Assembly: GCF_947507565.1 (NCBI RefSeq)
Contig: NC_089183.1
Coordinates: 1,116,001-1,180,000 of the forward strand
Source: Oscarella lobularis
Taxonomy: Eukaryota > Porifera > Homoscleromorpha > Homosclerophorida > Oscarellidae
Direction: 5' to 3'
Length of the DNA: 64,000 nt
Every line of letters begins with the position of its first letter. Position 1 is the first letter of the stretch. Both the position numbers and the translations under genes were made by a program. Under the pieces are notes generated by a model, which saw nothing but the letters and a program-made list of their open reading frames with translations, had not been told where the DNA came from and did not search any database. Positions 31,625 through 43,617 of the stretch are shown one piece after another.

Positions 31625-34600
31625 TTAATTTTTACCTGGAAAGACTTCAGCAATTTGAGTGGTGTACCCTTCTTCCATCATCGCTTTGATCAGATGTCTT
31701 CGGATGGCGCAGTTGCCATGACGATCACTCCACTCATCTAGCATTGTCAAGGCGCGATCGCGGTTGTCTCCCTTGCTACTTTCTATTTCGTTTAAAATGT
31801 CATTCTGAAAGCCTAACGCTCTTCCTATGTGACGCCACACAGCTTGAATTAGTTTTGCAGCTTTCATCCTTTCCCCGTCAGTGACAGGTGCATCGAGATG
31901 CAACTCTAAGTAAAAAAATCTTTTACATATTGTATGTGTCAACGCAACCTGATCGTAGCCTATAGACAATCGGCGACTTACGTGATGCTGACGAAGTGTG
32001 AAAACTGTCGGCTAAAAGCCGGCGAAGTCGTCCTGCAAGTGAAAGAGAACGTGCAAAAGAAGACAGTGCAACGGTTTATAGATCTCTCTTACTTGTCGCG
32101 ATGGCAGAGGGGGCATTAGCTTCAAGGAAAGCCAAATCTTTCCTTGCGACTTTTTCCTGCAACGGAAATAATTACGAGGTACATGTTCATCACAGGCGAT
32201 TATTGCATTTACCTCTTCCAAAGAAAACTCCAGAGAGCCGCAATCATGAAGAATAACAAGCAAGTATAGCAAGCTCAACTCCCGAGCCGAGTCAACAAAA
32301 TTCTTTATCGTAGCGTCCAGATTATTACTCCAAAGACTCAGCAATTGCCCAGCAGATTTGCACTGATATCTATCAACGGTCGAAAAGCGAGGCAAACGCC
32401 TAGCCAATGCTGATCTCCCTTCGGGATCCTTATCAAGACATTCACAAAGAGCGTGGCGAGCTTCGTAAAGAACAAAAGCAAAATGATCGTCGGGAAGGGC
32501 TAGGAGGTCTTCCAAAGAGTCTTTCACTTCATTGTCGCCGACTGTCGCGCTTGAGTATTGAGAAATCCTGGTGATCATTTCAATAGTCTGTGATTTGTGA
32601 GCGCAAGGGAAGTCTTTGCGCTTCTTCATCTCGGCGCAGCTCATGTAGAAAAGACTCAACGCTGTTCCAAAACTTTTCTCTTGAAGAACTTTCGTTCCTA
32701 TTGCCATTAGATCGGACAGGTGTTTCTTGCACTGCCCTTCGGAATGCGGAGGACCACGTACAATGAAATCAATCGCTTCTTTGCCATCCCTAAGTACAAT
32801 CATTCCTTCAACCGAATAACGGTTGATTGTCTGTTCAATCGCAAGGCCACCACGCCAAACAATGATTTTCGATGGATGAAAACACGGAGCGTTCCGTGCG
32901 TTGACCTGAATTAACGGCATAGTTTCTGGAGGTATTATATCTTCGCTCATCAAGCGACGCCCGACGTAAACTGTCATTAAACGATTTTTACGCCACACGT
33001 GAGGCGGAAAGCCCTCTTGAATTAGAGCAGGAAAAAAGTAGCAACTGGCTTGTTCGTCAACCGGATAGCATAATTCTAATGAACAGAGAAGTTGGATCAT
33101 GATGCGAGAAAGTTTCGTCGTTTCCGTCTTTTCAAAAATTTTTTGAATCGATTCTCTACTAGCTGTTGCAGTATCAAAATGAGGTGGTGAATTGCTGGAA
33201 GAGATAGAAAACAGCGAATTGATACCTCTTCCACACAGCCACGGAAGATCTATAACGATGGTGTCGTCGATAACGAGAATCTGAAGATGCACTTATCTCA
33301 ATGAATAATCAACCGCCTTTATAATTACCTCTCCTATCGCTTGCAAAAATGAGACAAGAAGATCTTGGTCCCTCTCTGAAAGTCCAGCACAGACACTCTC
33401 CACTGCAAGCTTTTTAAAAAGTTTAGCATCAATACACCGAATACGAGGGAAATCGCTCAGCTGCAGAAAATACATTAGTTAGCTGGCATTCATGAATAGT
33501 GATTAGCTTGCCTCGTTGCTATTAGAAATAATGTTGCTGCTCTTCAAGGCCCAAATAACGTTTTGACGCAAATTTTGAGTTAGGCGATGCCTGGACGAGG
33601 CCGCCAAAACGAGATTGCCAAATTTGCGAAGAAGCGTCGGTGATGCGTTGGCAGATTTTGGATTCCGCAGAATAGGAAGAAACGTCTGCTGAACTGTTTC
33701 GAATATAGCTGGGACGCTCTTTACAGCCTAAACGGAATGATAGCATAAACCAAGAGAAGACATCTGTTGTGATTACATTGAAGAGATGATGGTGTGCTAG
33801 ACGAAGACCGCTCAAATCATTGATTGAGACAGACTTAGAGGAAAAGGCAAGAGTGAAATCAAACCACTGATTAAATTCGGCGTGAAGATATGTAACAAGA
33901 CGTTCCAATTCTCTCGCAATAACCCAAAAATAGCTATTTCGGCCACCATATACTACAATGCGGGCTTTCTCAGGAAGACGAACGCAGCATTTAATAACGA
34001 ATGACAACCAATAGTGACTTAACCTTCTCTGCTCCTCTTCACTTTGAGTTAGATCAACAACTAGAAGGAAGATTGTCGAAGATGAAGAAAAAAGTTGCTT
34101 GTGCATTTTGTGAAAGAACGGCTGCCCAGCGAAATCGACAACGACGATCTTGTCTGCGTAGGAGGTCTCCACAGCGGTGATTTCAACACTGCTCTTCCGA
34201 GACGCATAATTAGCATGCAGAGATTGCACCAGAGTAGTTCTTCGAGCTCCAGCCTCGCCAATAACACAAATCATAACTTGTTTCGACTTTACTGTGCCTT
34301 GTGCGTAACGCTCTCGATACTGGTATTGAGCCTTGCAAACATAAAGAGACACGCAGTATCGTCATTGAAAGAAACTCGCGCCAACAAAGTATACTCACCC
34401 AAAAGCAAAGTAAAACCTCTTTGAGTTTTGTCGGAAAAGGCAGTTCGTGTGAAAAACGCCCATTCTAAAGAAACTATGAGTAGGTAGCAAAAAAGGCTCT
34501 AGTCCTACTTCGTCACGAAGAGCGGCAAGACCAGGTGATCGAGAGAGGATCATCTTGACGATATTGAGAGCATCACTCGAGATTTCTCTCACCAAAGTAT

Positions 34601-37130
34601 GTTGCCGTATAATGGTTTCTACAACTGGCTGGTAGCACTGTATATGTATATCGACGTAAGCTCTCTCTATATATCTCTCTCTAACTCTCTCGCTTTCTTA
34701 CAGAGGAATCGAGGCTTATTGAAGAATTCATGAGCAGTGTGCCAATAGAATAATGACTGTGAGAGCAAGCGCAAAGTAACGCGCCCTTCCCCAACTGAAA
34801 AACGTAATAGAAGTACTAAACGTAGACCAGCACTTGAAATCAGAAAAAAAACCTGGTTACGAGAATTCGGGTTGCAACCACTTTCTAAAAGCAATTCCAC
34901 CAAGTTGGACTGTCCTGAAGAACACGCTACAGGAAGCAAAGGATCGCAACCAATCTTGAAGAGAAGACAAAATACTGCAATTAAGAAACGTCTGAAACAA
35001 TTCATCAAAAACCTCATCTGAAAGGTTGACGTCTCCTCCGGCATTGATCAGTAATTTAGCAAGTTCAAAATGACCGCCACTACACGCTGACGCCAAAGCA
35101 AATCGCCTAATCTAAAGTTTGCAATGCATTTATTCAAGAATAAGTTAACAGAAAATTTACTTTGTTGGCTTGATTGACGTTGGCTCTCGAAGCAATCAGT
35201 AATCTTGCAATTTCTATGTTGCCTTTCTCACAGGCTGCTAACAATGGAAATCTTCCGAACTACATTTATAACGTAGAAACAAAAGTAATCTTGTAGAGGA
35301 AGAAACCTTATCTTCCTTATTAATATTCGCTCCGGAATTGATAAGTATTCTACCAATTTCAAAATGATTACTATGACACGCTTCCTCCAGCGCAAAGCGT
35401 CCATTCTAAATAGAAAGTTTCAACCAGTGACATAGAGCAACATTGCGTGAAGTACCTCGTCTGCCTCGTTTACATTGACTCCAGTGTCTATAAGTTTTTT
35501 GACAAAATCAGCCTTACCACTACTGCAGGCAAACCCAAAGTGTCTTTTCTAAAGTTTCAAACGCATTTGTTAAGATAAACGCTAACACAAGTTCTAAAGA
35601 CAGGATCCCTCAACGTACCATTTCAATCTTCCGAATCGTAGACGACAGGATGCCTTTTAGGGTTTCAATTTGCTGCTTAGTTTTTAGAGCGGTTCGAGAC
35701 TAAAAAGTGTTGGAATACAAGCCGTAATAAAAGAACGCTAAGAATACCCTACATCCTTGTCGACCATTTCTTTGATACGAAAAAGTTTTTTCTAAAAATC
35801 AACAGCATACAGTACCAAAATCGTTTTGCAATATTATGCTCTTACTTCTGCCCTACTTGGTTTGCATTGCACTTTCTCGGTCTCTAAAAAGCTACGTTAG
35901 CCCACTTTGATAACCTTGGAGGCCACTGCACCTTCTAAAGTACTTTTCAACTTTTTTCCACGTAGCCCAGATTCAAGACATTCTTCAGCGATACCAAGAG
36001 AATAGTGTGCTGACAAAAAACGGCTCCGAAACGTCTCTGCGTGACGCTTCGCCGTTTCATTGCAAAAATGCTCGATAGAAGAAAACGACTTTGTCACCGG
36101 CATCAATAATGGCGATTGTCTAAGGAGACGAGACACTTTCACTGGCTGAAGGATGCCAAACTGGATTTCAGCATATGGGTCAATTTGAATGAAGGCTATT
36201 AGACCCCGAGGATTGTGAAGATCAGAAACGAACTTAATGAAGTCTATACCACTAAGGGTAAGAAGAACGTCACAGCTGCCAGGAAGCTTTTCTATCCTTT
36301 TACAGCCCAGCAGGCTAGGAACTGCTCTCAGTAGACGCTCTTTCTGAAACAGAAAGCGCTCCTCGTTGATTTTAGGTAGAAAAATTCTTAGAACACATTG
36401 AAGTGAAATTCTGATGGTGGGATCACCTTTTCCCACTTGATGTGTCAATGGCACGCTAAACGGCAGGCCATCAATAAACCGAAACTTAACGTCAACTCGC
36501 ATCATCCCCTTCTTTGCGACATCGCGAATTACGCTCTCGACACCGTTGCGGTAGGGCTCGAAATCTTCTTTCAAGGCCTTGTCAATATGGACAAGGACCT
36601 CTTCAAGGGAAGATGAGCCGGTGTCTATTGAAACTCCAGAATCTGGGGTAGAGTTCTCCGAAGAAGATTCGCCTACTGAACTCCAACGAAGAACTTGATC
36701 ACTATTCGATTTGTTCAGTCTAGTACTCACCTTCACGAAAAGAAGCACTTTTAGATCGTCGATGGGTCGCAACGAGTGATTTTGATTCCTTTGAGCTATA
36801 TGAATCCTGTTCCGTAACGTGGCCGCTTGCCGAAGAGGTCAGAAGACTCAAAAGCTGATCTCCTCCATGAAAATCCTTAAGCGTGGAGCAAAAGACGTCA
36901 AATGATGGTGAAGGACAACGCATTAGCGTCATAAATAAATGACGAGCAAACTTGCTTTTATCAATGCCAGCGGAAGCCAGACTGTCAATCATCTCCACGT
37001 ACCTACTTGGAGTCAGGAGTTCCTTTGTAAGGAGCGAGTCCATCAGATTTTCTGAAATGATGCATGCAAGTGCGGACAAGGCTTCGGAAAACACGGGAAT
37101 GAGACATTTCGACCATTTCGGATCGCTCAT
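31625..37130 (-). CDS. CARD-X-ankyrin-Roc-COR-Death protein (CARD-ROCO gene C)
   Basis: Same layout as gene A: CARD (start 37130), unrecognised domain (about 36660-35918), six single-exon ankyrin repeats (about 35560-34695), Roc (about 34331-33780), COR with a second putative helical bundle (33450-32090) and a C-terminal Death domain (31920-31625). The Roc P-loop reads VIGEAGARRTTL and G3 is DFAGQPFF. Compared with A, 8 bp are missing at 36727/36728 in the Ser-rich linker, which shifts the frame after the CARD and creates GAAGGTGAGTAC, a consensus-like splice donor. The gene either makes a CARD-only product, splices around the site, or is a young pseudogene. It faces K4 across a conserved 686-bp promoter, the best-preserved pair in the window. 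Confidence 0.75.
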
Positions 37131-37816
37131 TTCGACTGTGCAACTGATATATCTGGATAACGGATCGCAGATGCAAGTGAGGACAGGCGATGACGAAGAG
37201 GAAGACAATTGCAGTACCAAAGACTTGGGTCAGCAACTGGCCGAAAGACACGTTGACGTTCTTCTAGAGGGTCGACGGCGAAGAGAGTTTTGCGACACTG
37301 TGACCCGGACTACGCGGCTGACCCGGATTCACAGATTCGTTTTGTCTTCCCTTGTTTTGTCTTAGGCAGTCGTTGAAGTGCCAATGGGTTTGATGGATTT
37401 TTTTCTGGGCGCTGGAGAGAAAAGCGTTTCTTTGCGGATTGTCTGGTTCAAACTCAATCGCCGACGATGCATGAACAGAACGTGATGCCTTCAGCAAGGA
37501 GTTCCTGCTCCGTCTGTTGATCCTGAGCGGCTATTATTTCTCTCTAACGACGGCTGAAGCTATAATTTTCCTCCATTTACTTTCTGCCATGCCCATCATC
37601 GAGTCACGTGACTAAAACTTCAGCCTTTTCGGACTTTCCATTTGACTTGACTCACTGGAGTTTAATTAGCTAAGACACTCGGTCACGGTCAACAATGAAA
37701 ATTTACTTTGTCTCGCCGTTTGACGGCTTCATGCAGTCTAGCGTGCGCAAAAAGAGGTTAATTGTTCAGTTCCGCTGTTGCATCACCCCAGACCCGTTGG
37801 AAAGTTCTCTTATAGT
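37131..37816. promoter_or_regulatory. Bidirectional promoter region of the C/K4 pair
   Basis: 686 bp between divergent starts, collinear with the other pair spacers. The leader of K4 contains an upstream ATG (37695) whose frame overlaps the MGNSDSS start and ends just after the first splice junction. Confidence 0.65.
37603..37612. promoter_or_regulatory. Palindromic E-box GTCACGTGAC
   Basis: A perfect 10-bp palindrome with a CACGTG core, the site type bound by bHLH-Zip factors of the USF/TFE kind. Sister promoters have diverged forms (GTCACATGA in K1, GTCACATATGAC in K3 and K5), so only the C/K4 pair has the full site. Confidence 0.4.
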
Positions 37817-40800
37817 ATGGGAAATTCTGATTCTAGCGTCCACCGTAAGTTTGATTCGTATTGTCGATGAGATTGTCTTATCGTTTCGTACGTGTAGCTT
37901 TGACCCGGGCTGTAGTCAACGGAGACCTCGCTCGCCTTCAAAAATTAATGAGCAAAACCGAAAACTGGGCGGACGTCAAAGACAGGGTAATAAAAACACT
38001 TGCGTGTGGGTGAAGTGGCAAGTAAAAGTAGATTCTTTTTGTACGAATTTCCTGGTACGGGAACTCGACCTAATAGTGACGCACGGGTGAAATTATAAGG
38101 GCGTACTAACAAATCGTATTGTTGCAGAATGGACACGGGCTTCTTCACTCTGCTGCTTGGAAAAATCGTGTTGAAGTAGCTGAATATTTAACGGCCAATG
38201 GAATAAACATTGAACTTCGAAATGACGTGAGACTGTGTGAAATTGCTCGAGAAGAAATGTGATTTTCATTTAGATTGGCGAGACACCTTTTCTAGTGGCT
38301 TGTCAATCTGGAAGTGCTGCTCTTGTCGATCTGTTGATATCTAAGAGATGCAATCGTTTGGCAGAGACCACAGTAAGACGAAATTTTATGAGCTGAATTT
38401 ACACGTGTATAGTAGTTTTGCAGTTAGGAAGAGGAGCTTTAACTTTGGCGGTCATTGCCGGACAATTTGAAATGACGAAGAAATTAGTTGAAATGGGATT
38501 TGATGTCAACAAACCATGCGATAAGGTACTCCGACGTCTTTAATGAATAAAGTAATAGGGGGTGTTTAGGCTGGCGGCACTTCATTGCACTGGGCCGCTG
38601 CTAAAGGAAGTGCCCAAATCGCTACTTTTTTGATTGACAACGGAGCAAATCTCGAAGCTAAAATGAAGGTATGCTTGCTTACTCAATAAAAAATAGTGCT
38701 GTTGAAATGCAAGTTTTATTGATTGGCAAAATAATCTTGCTTTTTTCTAATTAGAATGGATTTACTCCAATTATGGAAGCCGTTATGTTGGCAAACATTG
38801 AAGTGATTGGTTTGCTGATTTCGAAGGGATGCGACGTGCGCGCCGAAGACAAGGTAATCTACCAGCGAAGGAATCTACTAGTATAGAGGATGAAGGGGAC
38901 GTAGCTTGCTTGATTGAGATGAAGTTTAAGATGAACCTTTGTACGCTTGAAGCGGTATTTGGCTGATAGAGAAACTCTGCCTAATTCTACCTGATAGATT
39001 AAATAACGATCAGGGAAATATAATTAAAAATTGTATTGTTGCAGGACGGAGAGGGACTTCTTCACTGGGCTGCTTTTGCAAATTGTCCAAAAATAGCCGA
39101 ACAGTTAATAGCGAATGGATTAAACATTGAACTTCGAAGCGACGTGAGTCTGTGTCAACTTAATGGCTTTAGGAACTATGATGGTCATTTAGCGCGGCGA
39201 AACACCTTTTCTTGTGGCTTGTAGATATGGAAGCGCTGCTTGTGTAGATCTGTTGATATCGAAAGGATGCAATCGCTTGGCAGAGGACAGAGTGAGTGTG
39301 GGACGAACTTAACGCGTAATGCAGCGCTGTGTTTGCAGTCGGGAGAAGGAGCTCTGAATTTGTCAATCATGGTCAAAGAATTTGAAATGACGAAGAAATT
39401 AGTTAAAATGGGATTTGATGTCAACAAGCCATGTGAAAGGGTACTCCGACCTCTTTTATGTTTGATGTATTATTTTGGATTTAGAATGGCTTCTCTTCGT
39501 TGCATTGGGCTGTTTTAAGAGAGAAACGCATTCAAATCGTAGTAAAGTTCTTGATTGACAACGGAGCAAATCTGGAAGCTGAAACAAAGGTATCACTTTT
39601 CACTCAATTGAAATTGACTTTTTAATTAAAAGCTTTATTGTTGCTTCGTAAATTAATTAATCTCGATTTTTACCGATTAGGCTGGAATGACTCCACTACT
39701 GATAGCCGTTTGTTGTGATGACAACGTCGATTTAGTTGACTTCCTGATTTCGAAGGGATGCGACGTTTGGAAAAAAGACAGGGTAATTTACCAGCAAGGA
39801 AATCTATACTATAGCAGTAAAAGAGGCGTAGCTTGCGCATACAATCATAAGAGATCTTAGCAGAGGTCATGCTTGGGGGAAAATATACCTTCGTACGCAT
39901 GCAGTAAAGCGACGGTAGACTTTGTATCTGGCATTTTCCTGGTAGAGAAACTCCACGTAATAGAATCACGCACGGAGAGAATATGAGAAAGTAATAACAA
40001 ATCCAATTTTTGCAGGACGGAGACGGACTTCTTCACCTTGCTGCTTGGAGAAATCGTCTAAAAGTAGCCGAATATTTAATAGCCATAGGAATGAACATTG
40101 AACATCGAAACAACGTGAGACTATGTAAAATTTCTGACTTTGAAAAACGTGATGGTCATTTAGCGGGACGAGACACCTTTCCTTTTGGCTTGTAAATATG
40201 GAAACGCTGATTTTGTAGATCTGTTGATATCTAAAGGATGCAATCGCTTGGCAGAGAGCACAGTGAGAAAAAATTTCATAATTTAACGTGTAAAGCTTTT
40301 TTGCAGACGGGAGGAGCTCTGGCTTTGGCGATCATCGGCAGACAATTTGAAATGACGCAGAAGCTAGTAAAATTGGGATTTGATGTAAACAAACCATGTG
40401 AAAAGGTACTGAGACGTCTTTGATATTTGGAGTAATAATTTGGGTTTAGGCTGATGGCTACACTTCATTGCATTGGGCTGTTTCAAAAGAAGGTAACCAA
40501 ATCGTAAATTTCTTGATTGAGAAAGGAGCAAATCTCGAAGCTAAAACAAAGGTGTAATTATTCACTAATAGATCAAATATTGTTTCATTTGCAACGTTTA
40601 TTTAAATTTTTACTGGTTAGACGGGAAGCACCCCAATTATGATCGCCGTTTATAATGGCAACGTCGATTTACTCGACTTGCTGATTTCAAAAAGATGTGA
40701 CGTTCGGGCAAAGGACGAGGTAGTTGTCTTGTCAGGAAAAGATTTATTAGGAAATGAAAATTGAATATTTGTAGTGTGGTCACGGACTATTAGTAGTCGC

Positions 40801-42234
40801 CGTTTGGGGAGAAAGAGTTGATATGTTCAAGACTATTCTTAGAATGGGATTTGATGTGAATGAAAAGTGCAGTGTAAGATGAAAAGAATTTTTTTACTAC
40901 GTAGTACTTGTTATTTCTTAGAATGGCCGCACTTGTCTGCACTTCGCCGCATCCGATAATTCAGCCAGCATTGCTGCATTACTGTTAGAGCAAGGAGCAG
41001 ATATGGAACCACGAAATAAGGTTGTGGTTTGACCGTTTCGGCGAAGGCAAAGAGAAGGCGTCCTGCTTTTACGTTGTTTTTCTAGTGGGGAAGAACACCC
41101 TTTCTTACGGCTGTCATTCGGGGCAGCAATAACGTAGCCAATCTGCTTTCTGCAAAAGGATGCAACATTCATGCCAAAGACGAGGCAGGTTTTGAATTGA
41201 ATTCGAACTTGGCATACTTCATGTTCTTTTAATTAATATAAGGATGGGCACGGAGCCTTTGTTCTGGCTTGCAGAAAACACCAATATGATACGGTCAAGT
41301 TGCTTCTATCCAAATTTAATTATCTGAATGAGGTTCGTCATTGTATACGACAAATTAATATAATAATCGATGACGTTGTTCTTGTTCAGGAAGGTGCGTC
41401 TATGTTGCACTGGGCAGCTCATAATGATTATCAGCGTATGGCTGCTCTGTTGATTTCACACGGAGTTGATTTAGAAGCCAAAGACGAAGTATTGGTATTT
41501 CTTTTTATGAGTACGTGTCTTGCGACGTCCTCTTGTTGTATCTAGTGGGGCTGTACTCCATTTCTCACTGCCGTCGAATTCGGGTCGGATAACACCATCG
41601 ATTTATTGATTTCAAAGAAATGCAATATCTTTACAAACGCACGCGACGGTGCATCTGCTCTCGATCTTGCAATATTGGGAGGACGCCTTGACTTATTTCG
41701 ACGATTTGTGAATCCAGGAGTGACCGTTGATTATCTCGCACAAGTTTGTATAGATCAGGTTTTAATTAAAGAACTAGTCACTTCTTTTGCCAGGGAACTC
41801 GAGATTTCCTTTCTAAATTGGTGGCAGATGAAAACGAAGAAGCGTCCAAATATTTGAGAGAGGTGTGATAAGTATATTAATTAATTGACGAGTACTTTCA
41901 CTGAAACCAATATATGTTTTAGGTGGAGGCTCCTCTGCATGTTCTACAGAAAAAAGATGTAGTAATTTCTGAGCCGGAATCAAAGCATGATGATCTGAGA
42001 AACGATATCTCCGGCGCCTTAGCACCTGAAAACGACGTGACGATCTTAGAACGAGCAAAATCGTATTCTCTAGATTATTTATTTTTTAGGCCGTTAAAGC
42101 TGCCGATGGAGGAGAGGCCGAAGAAACGGTTCAGAGAGTCAGCCAAAAGCGCAGACCGTTTTTTCAGTCACTGCTTGCACAGATACAGTGAAGCCGACAG
42201 TGGTTTGAGAATTGAGAGGAGGAAAAAGTTTTAG
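37817..42234 (+). CDS. N-myristoylation-type multi-ankyrin protein (K4)
   Basis: Apparently intact. Exon 1 (37817-37844) encodes MGNSDSSVH; exon 2 is the ankyrin cap. Three five-exon ankyrin blocks follow (type-a exons at 38128, 39045 and 40015), then the conserved distal repeats CGHGLLVVAV, NGRTCLHFAA, WGRTPFLTAV, DGHGAFVLAC, EGASMLHWAA, a double-repeat exon (about 41548-41745), the short GTRDFLSKLV exon and an acidic tail (APENDVTILERAKSYSLDY). About 24 ankyrin repeats in all. The protein has no NTPase, Death or other catalytic domain. The intron after HAKDE uses a GC donor. A scaffold or ligand-binding protein anchored to membranes by myristate is inferred. It is the divergent partner of gene C. 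Confidence 0.82.
38128..40719 (+). repeat. Three tandem five-ankyrin-exon blocks in K4
   Basis: Same a-b-c-d-e exon order as in K2. Type-a exons start at 38128, 39045 and 40015. The blocks are more divergent from each other than those of K2 (for example e1 reads NGFTPIMEAV). Confidence 0.8.
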
Positions 42235-42414
42235 AGTATTTTGTTAGGTGATGAGCTAAAGAGGTTAGAGATAGGCTTATAGTAAGCTAGCGAATTTTAT
42301 CTACCATATGTGTTTGAGGCTGAAAACGAAAGATTGTTAACGTCGCTAGAACACTCTTTTGAGAAGTGCGCGGCACGTCTTTGACGAACCTTTATTTCGC
42401 TGATCTCATTTCGG
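42235..42414. other. Convergent spacer between K4 and remnant E
   Basis: Near-copy of 29132-29285. No gene is seen. Confidence 0.6.
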
Positions 42415-42886
42415 CTAAGGAGAGTTCTCCGAAGAACATTCGCCCATTGAACTCCAACGACGTTTTGATGTTAGAAAAACTTGATCAATATTTGATTTCT
42501 TCAGTCTAGCACTTCTGCTGGCACCTTCACGAAAAGAGGCACTTTTAAATTGTCGATAGGTCGCAACGAGTGATTTCGATTCCTTTGAGCTATATGAATC
42601 CTGTTCCGTAACGTGGCCGCTTGCCGAGGAGGTCAGAAGACTCAAAAGCTGAGCAAAAGACGTCGAATGATGGTAGAGGACAACGCATTAGCGTCATAAA
42701 TAAATGACGAGCACTCTTGCTTTTACCAATGCCAGCGGAACCTAGACTGTCAATCATCTCCACGTACCTACTTGGAGTGAGGAGTTTCTTTGTAAGCAGC
42801 GAGTCCATCAGATTTTAGGAAATGATGCGTGCGAGTGCGGACACGGCTTCGGGAATGAGACACATCGACCATTTCGGATCGCACAT
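42415..42886 (-). pseudogene. CARD fragment of a CARD-ROCO gene (E)
   Basis: Near-copy of D. Starts MCDPKWS at 42886; the CARD is present but its frame is interrupted, about 24 bp are missing near 42652, and the gene stops after MGECSSENSP at the same breakpoint as D. It is the remains of the divergent partner of K5. Confidence 0.75.
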
Positions 42887-43617
42887 TTTGACTGTACAAC
42901 TAGATATATCTGGATAACGGATCGCAGATGTGAGGACAGGCGATGACGAAGAGGAAGACAATTGCAGTACCAAAGACATGGGTCAGCAACTGGCTGAGAA
43001 CTGCTGAGAACCGCCGAAAGACACGTTAGACGTAGAGGGTCGACGGCGAAGAGAGTTTTGCGACACTGTGACCCGGACTACGCGGCTGACCCGGATTCAC
43101 AGATTCGTTTTGTCTTCCTGCGGCATTGTCCTCTACTCTTGTTTTGTTGTTGAAGTGGAATGGGTTGGATGGATTTTTCTGGGCGCTGGAGAGAAAAGCT
43201 TTTCTTTGACTGCATGGTTCAAACTCAATCGCCGACGATGCATGAACAGAACGTGATGCCTTCAGCAAGGAGTTTCTGCTCCGTCTGTTGATCCTGAGCG
43301 GCTATGATATTTCTCTCTAACGACGGCTGAAGCCATAATTTTCCTTCATTTATTTTCTGCCATGCCTAGGTTTAGCCGGGCTCCAGTGTACCATCATCGA
43401 GTCACATATGACTTCAGCCTTTTCAGACTTTCCATTTGACTTGGAGTTTAATTAGCTAAGACACCGTGACACGTTATATTCAGTCACGGTCTACAATGAA
43501 AATTCACTTTGCCTCGCCGGTAGACGGCTTCATGCAGTCTAACGTGCGCAAAAAGAGGTTAATTGTTCAGTTCCGCTGTTGCATCACCAAAGACCTGTTG
43601 GAAAGTTCTCTTATAGT
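42887..43617. promoter_or_regulatory. Bidirectional promoter region of the E/K5 pair
   Basis: 731 bp, collinear with the C/K4 spacer. The upstream ATG (about 43496) and its overlapping frame are kept in the leader of K5. Confidence 0.6.

Noticed and set aside
10300-37220. Long repeats as LTR or other virus-like elements
   Set aside because: The repeats are whole gene units with introns and promoters in a fixed arrangement; no reverse transcriptase, integrase, capsid or terminal direct repeats were seen. They are segmental duplications.
37695-38090. 131-codon frame MKIYFVSPFDGF and its copies at K1, K2, K5 and K6 as the main protein
   Set aside because: It reads through intron 1 and out of frame with the ankyrin exons. 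The spliced MGNSDSS frame joins every exon in phase. Kept only as a possible upstream frame.
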